From NCBI GenBank assembly GCA_028290765.1, contig JAQGJF010001071.1:1-5463 (forward strand): 5,463 bases of DNA, in the 5' to 3' direction. Below are positions 5,248-5,463 of this stretch, piece by piece (within the stretch, counting starts at the first letter, position 1; every line of letters starts with the position of its first letter). The notes beneath the pieces are model-generated. The model ran no database searches, was not told the DNA's origin, and saw only the letters and a program-made list of their open reading frames with translations. Source of the stretch: Tardiphaga sp. GTDB lineage: Bacteria; Pseudomonadota; Alphaproteobacteria; Rhizobiales; Xanthobacteraceae. A program made the position numbers and the translations under genes.

Positions 5248-5463
5248 CAAAGCAATATCGCGCAGTGCCGGCATCGGACGTGTTCGGCAAATTCACACCG
5301 GCGCGGCGCGCCAAGATCAAGGACCGCGCCGCTGTCCTGATCGCGGAAGAACTTGGCCTGCAGGAACTGCGGCAATCCAAGAACGTCACGCAGGAAGAAG
5401 TCGCAAAGCGCGTCGGGGGCAAGCAGGTCTACGTCTCGCGCCTTGAAAAGCGCTCCGACATGA
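5244..5463 (+). CDS. XRE-family antitoxin (HigA-like), N-terminal part, runs off right edge
   Basis: The first 73 residues are present, starting at an ATG that overlaps the toxin stop (ATGA) behind GGAGG. After a linker rich in Arg and Lys (residues about 16-30) comes a lambda-repressor-type helix-turn-helix: LRQSKNVTQEEVAKRVG (42-58) followed by the recognition helix KQVYVSRLEKRSDM (60-73). These proteins bind and neutralise the partner toxin and repress the shared promoter through palindromic sites such as the one at 4853-4870. The remaining C-terminal portion is outside the window, so completeness cannot be judged. Partner position, overlap and HTH class together make the antitoxin assignment firm. 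Confidence 0.87.
   Translation, partial: MTKQYRAVPASDVFGKFTPARRAKIKDRAAVLIAEELGLQELRQSKNVTQEEVAKRVGGKQVYVSRLEKRSDM

Noticed and set aside
3805..5274. 489-codon minus-strand open frame opposite the exporter and toxin
   Set aside because: It spans two unrelated plus-strand genes and the toxin promoter, and its product is Arg/Gly/Glu-rich without domain motifs; the plus-strand genes are clear.

Overview
The window looks like an alphaproteobacterial chromosome segment of the Bradyrhizobium/Rhodopseudomonas type. The reasons are high GC with strong G/C preference at third codon positions, protein sequences that resemble that group, and two interspersed DNA elements whose sequence I recall from those genomes. 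The genus is an inference from memory; no search was run.

Left part (1-1860, minus strand): an ech-fcs gene pair. A crotonase/enoyl-CoA hydratase gene (1062-1859) is followed after one base by the 5' part of a feruloyl-CoA synthase-like acyl-CoA ligase gene, which runs off the left edge. Together they would activate a hydroxycinnamate to its CoA thioester and hydrate it, or hydrate and cleave it. The ligase gene carries an in-frame, roughly 105-bp palindromic repetitive element that adds about 35 residues to the N-terminal domain.

Centre (1860-2124): a divergent control region. It holds an AT-rich promoter-like stretch for ech-fcs, a 121-bp inverted repeat with nested hairpins (1928-2048), and a perfect 15-bp palindrome (2078-2092) placed where a MarR operator would be expected.

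Right of it (2125-4722, plus strand): a tightly packed set of four genes. These are a MarR-family regulator, an isochorismatase-fold hydrolase whose usual catalytic Cys is Gly, a small unknown membrane protein, and an EntS-type (MFS_3) major facilitator exporter. Gaps are 12 bp, 1 bp and a 4-bp ATGA overlap, so this is probably one transcript. Layout suggests that the MarR protein senses an aromatic acid or its CoA ester, controls the divergent degradation genes and its own operon, and that the exporter removes excess substrate or a toxic intermediate.

Right edge (4723-5463): a short spacer with a possible remnant of a minus-strand gene end. It is followed by a type II toxin-antitoxin module of HigBA type (RelE/Gp49-family toxin first, XRE-family antitoxin second, ATGA overlap). 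An inverted-repeat operator overlaps a good promoter directly before the toxin start. The antitoxin runs off the right edge.

I see no tRNA, rRNA, CRISPR array, transposase or classical riboswitch. The most unusual points are the in-frame repeat inside the ligase, the Cys-to-Gly hydrolase, and the possibly leaderless toxin transcript.
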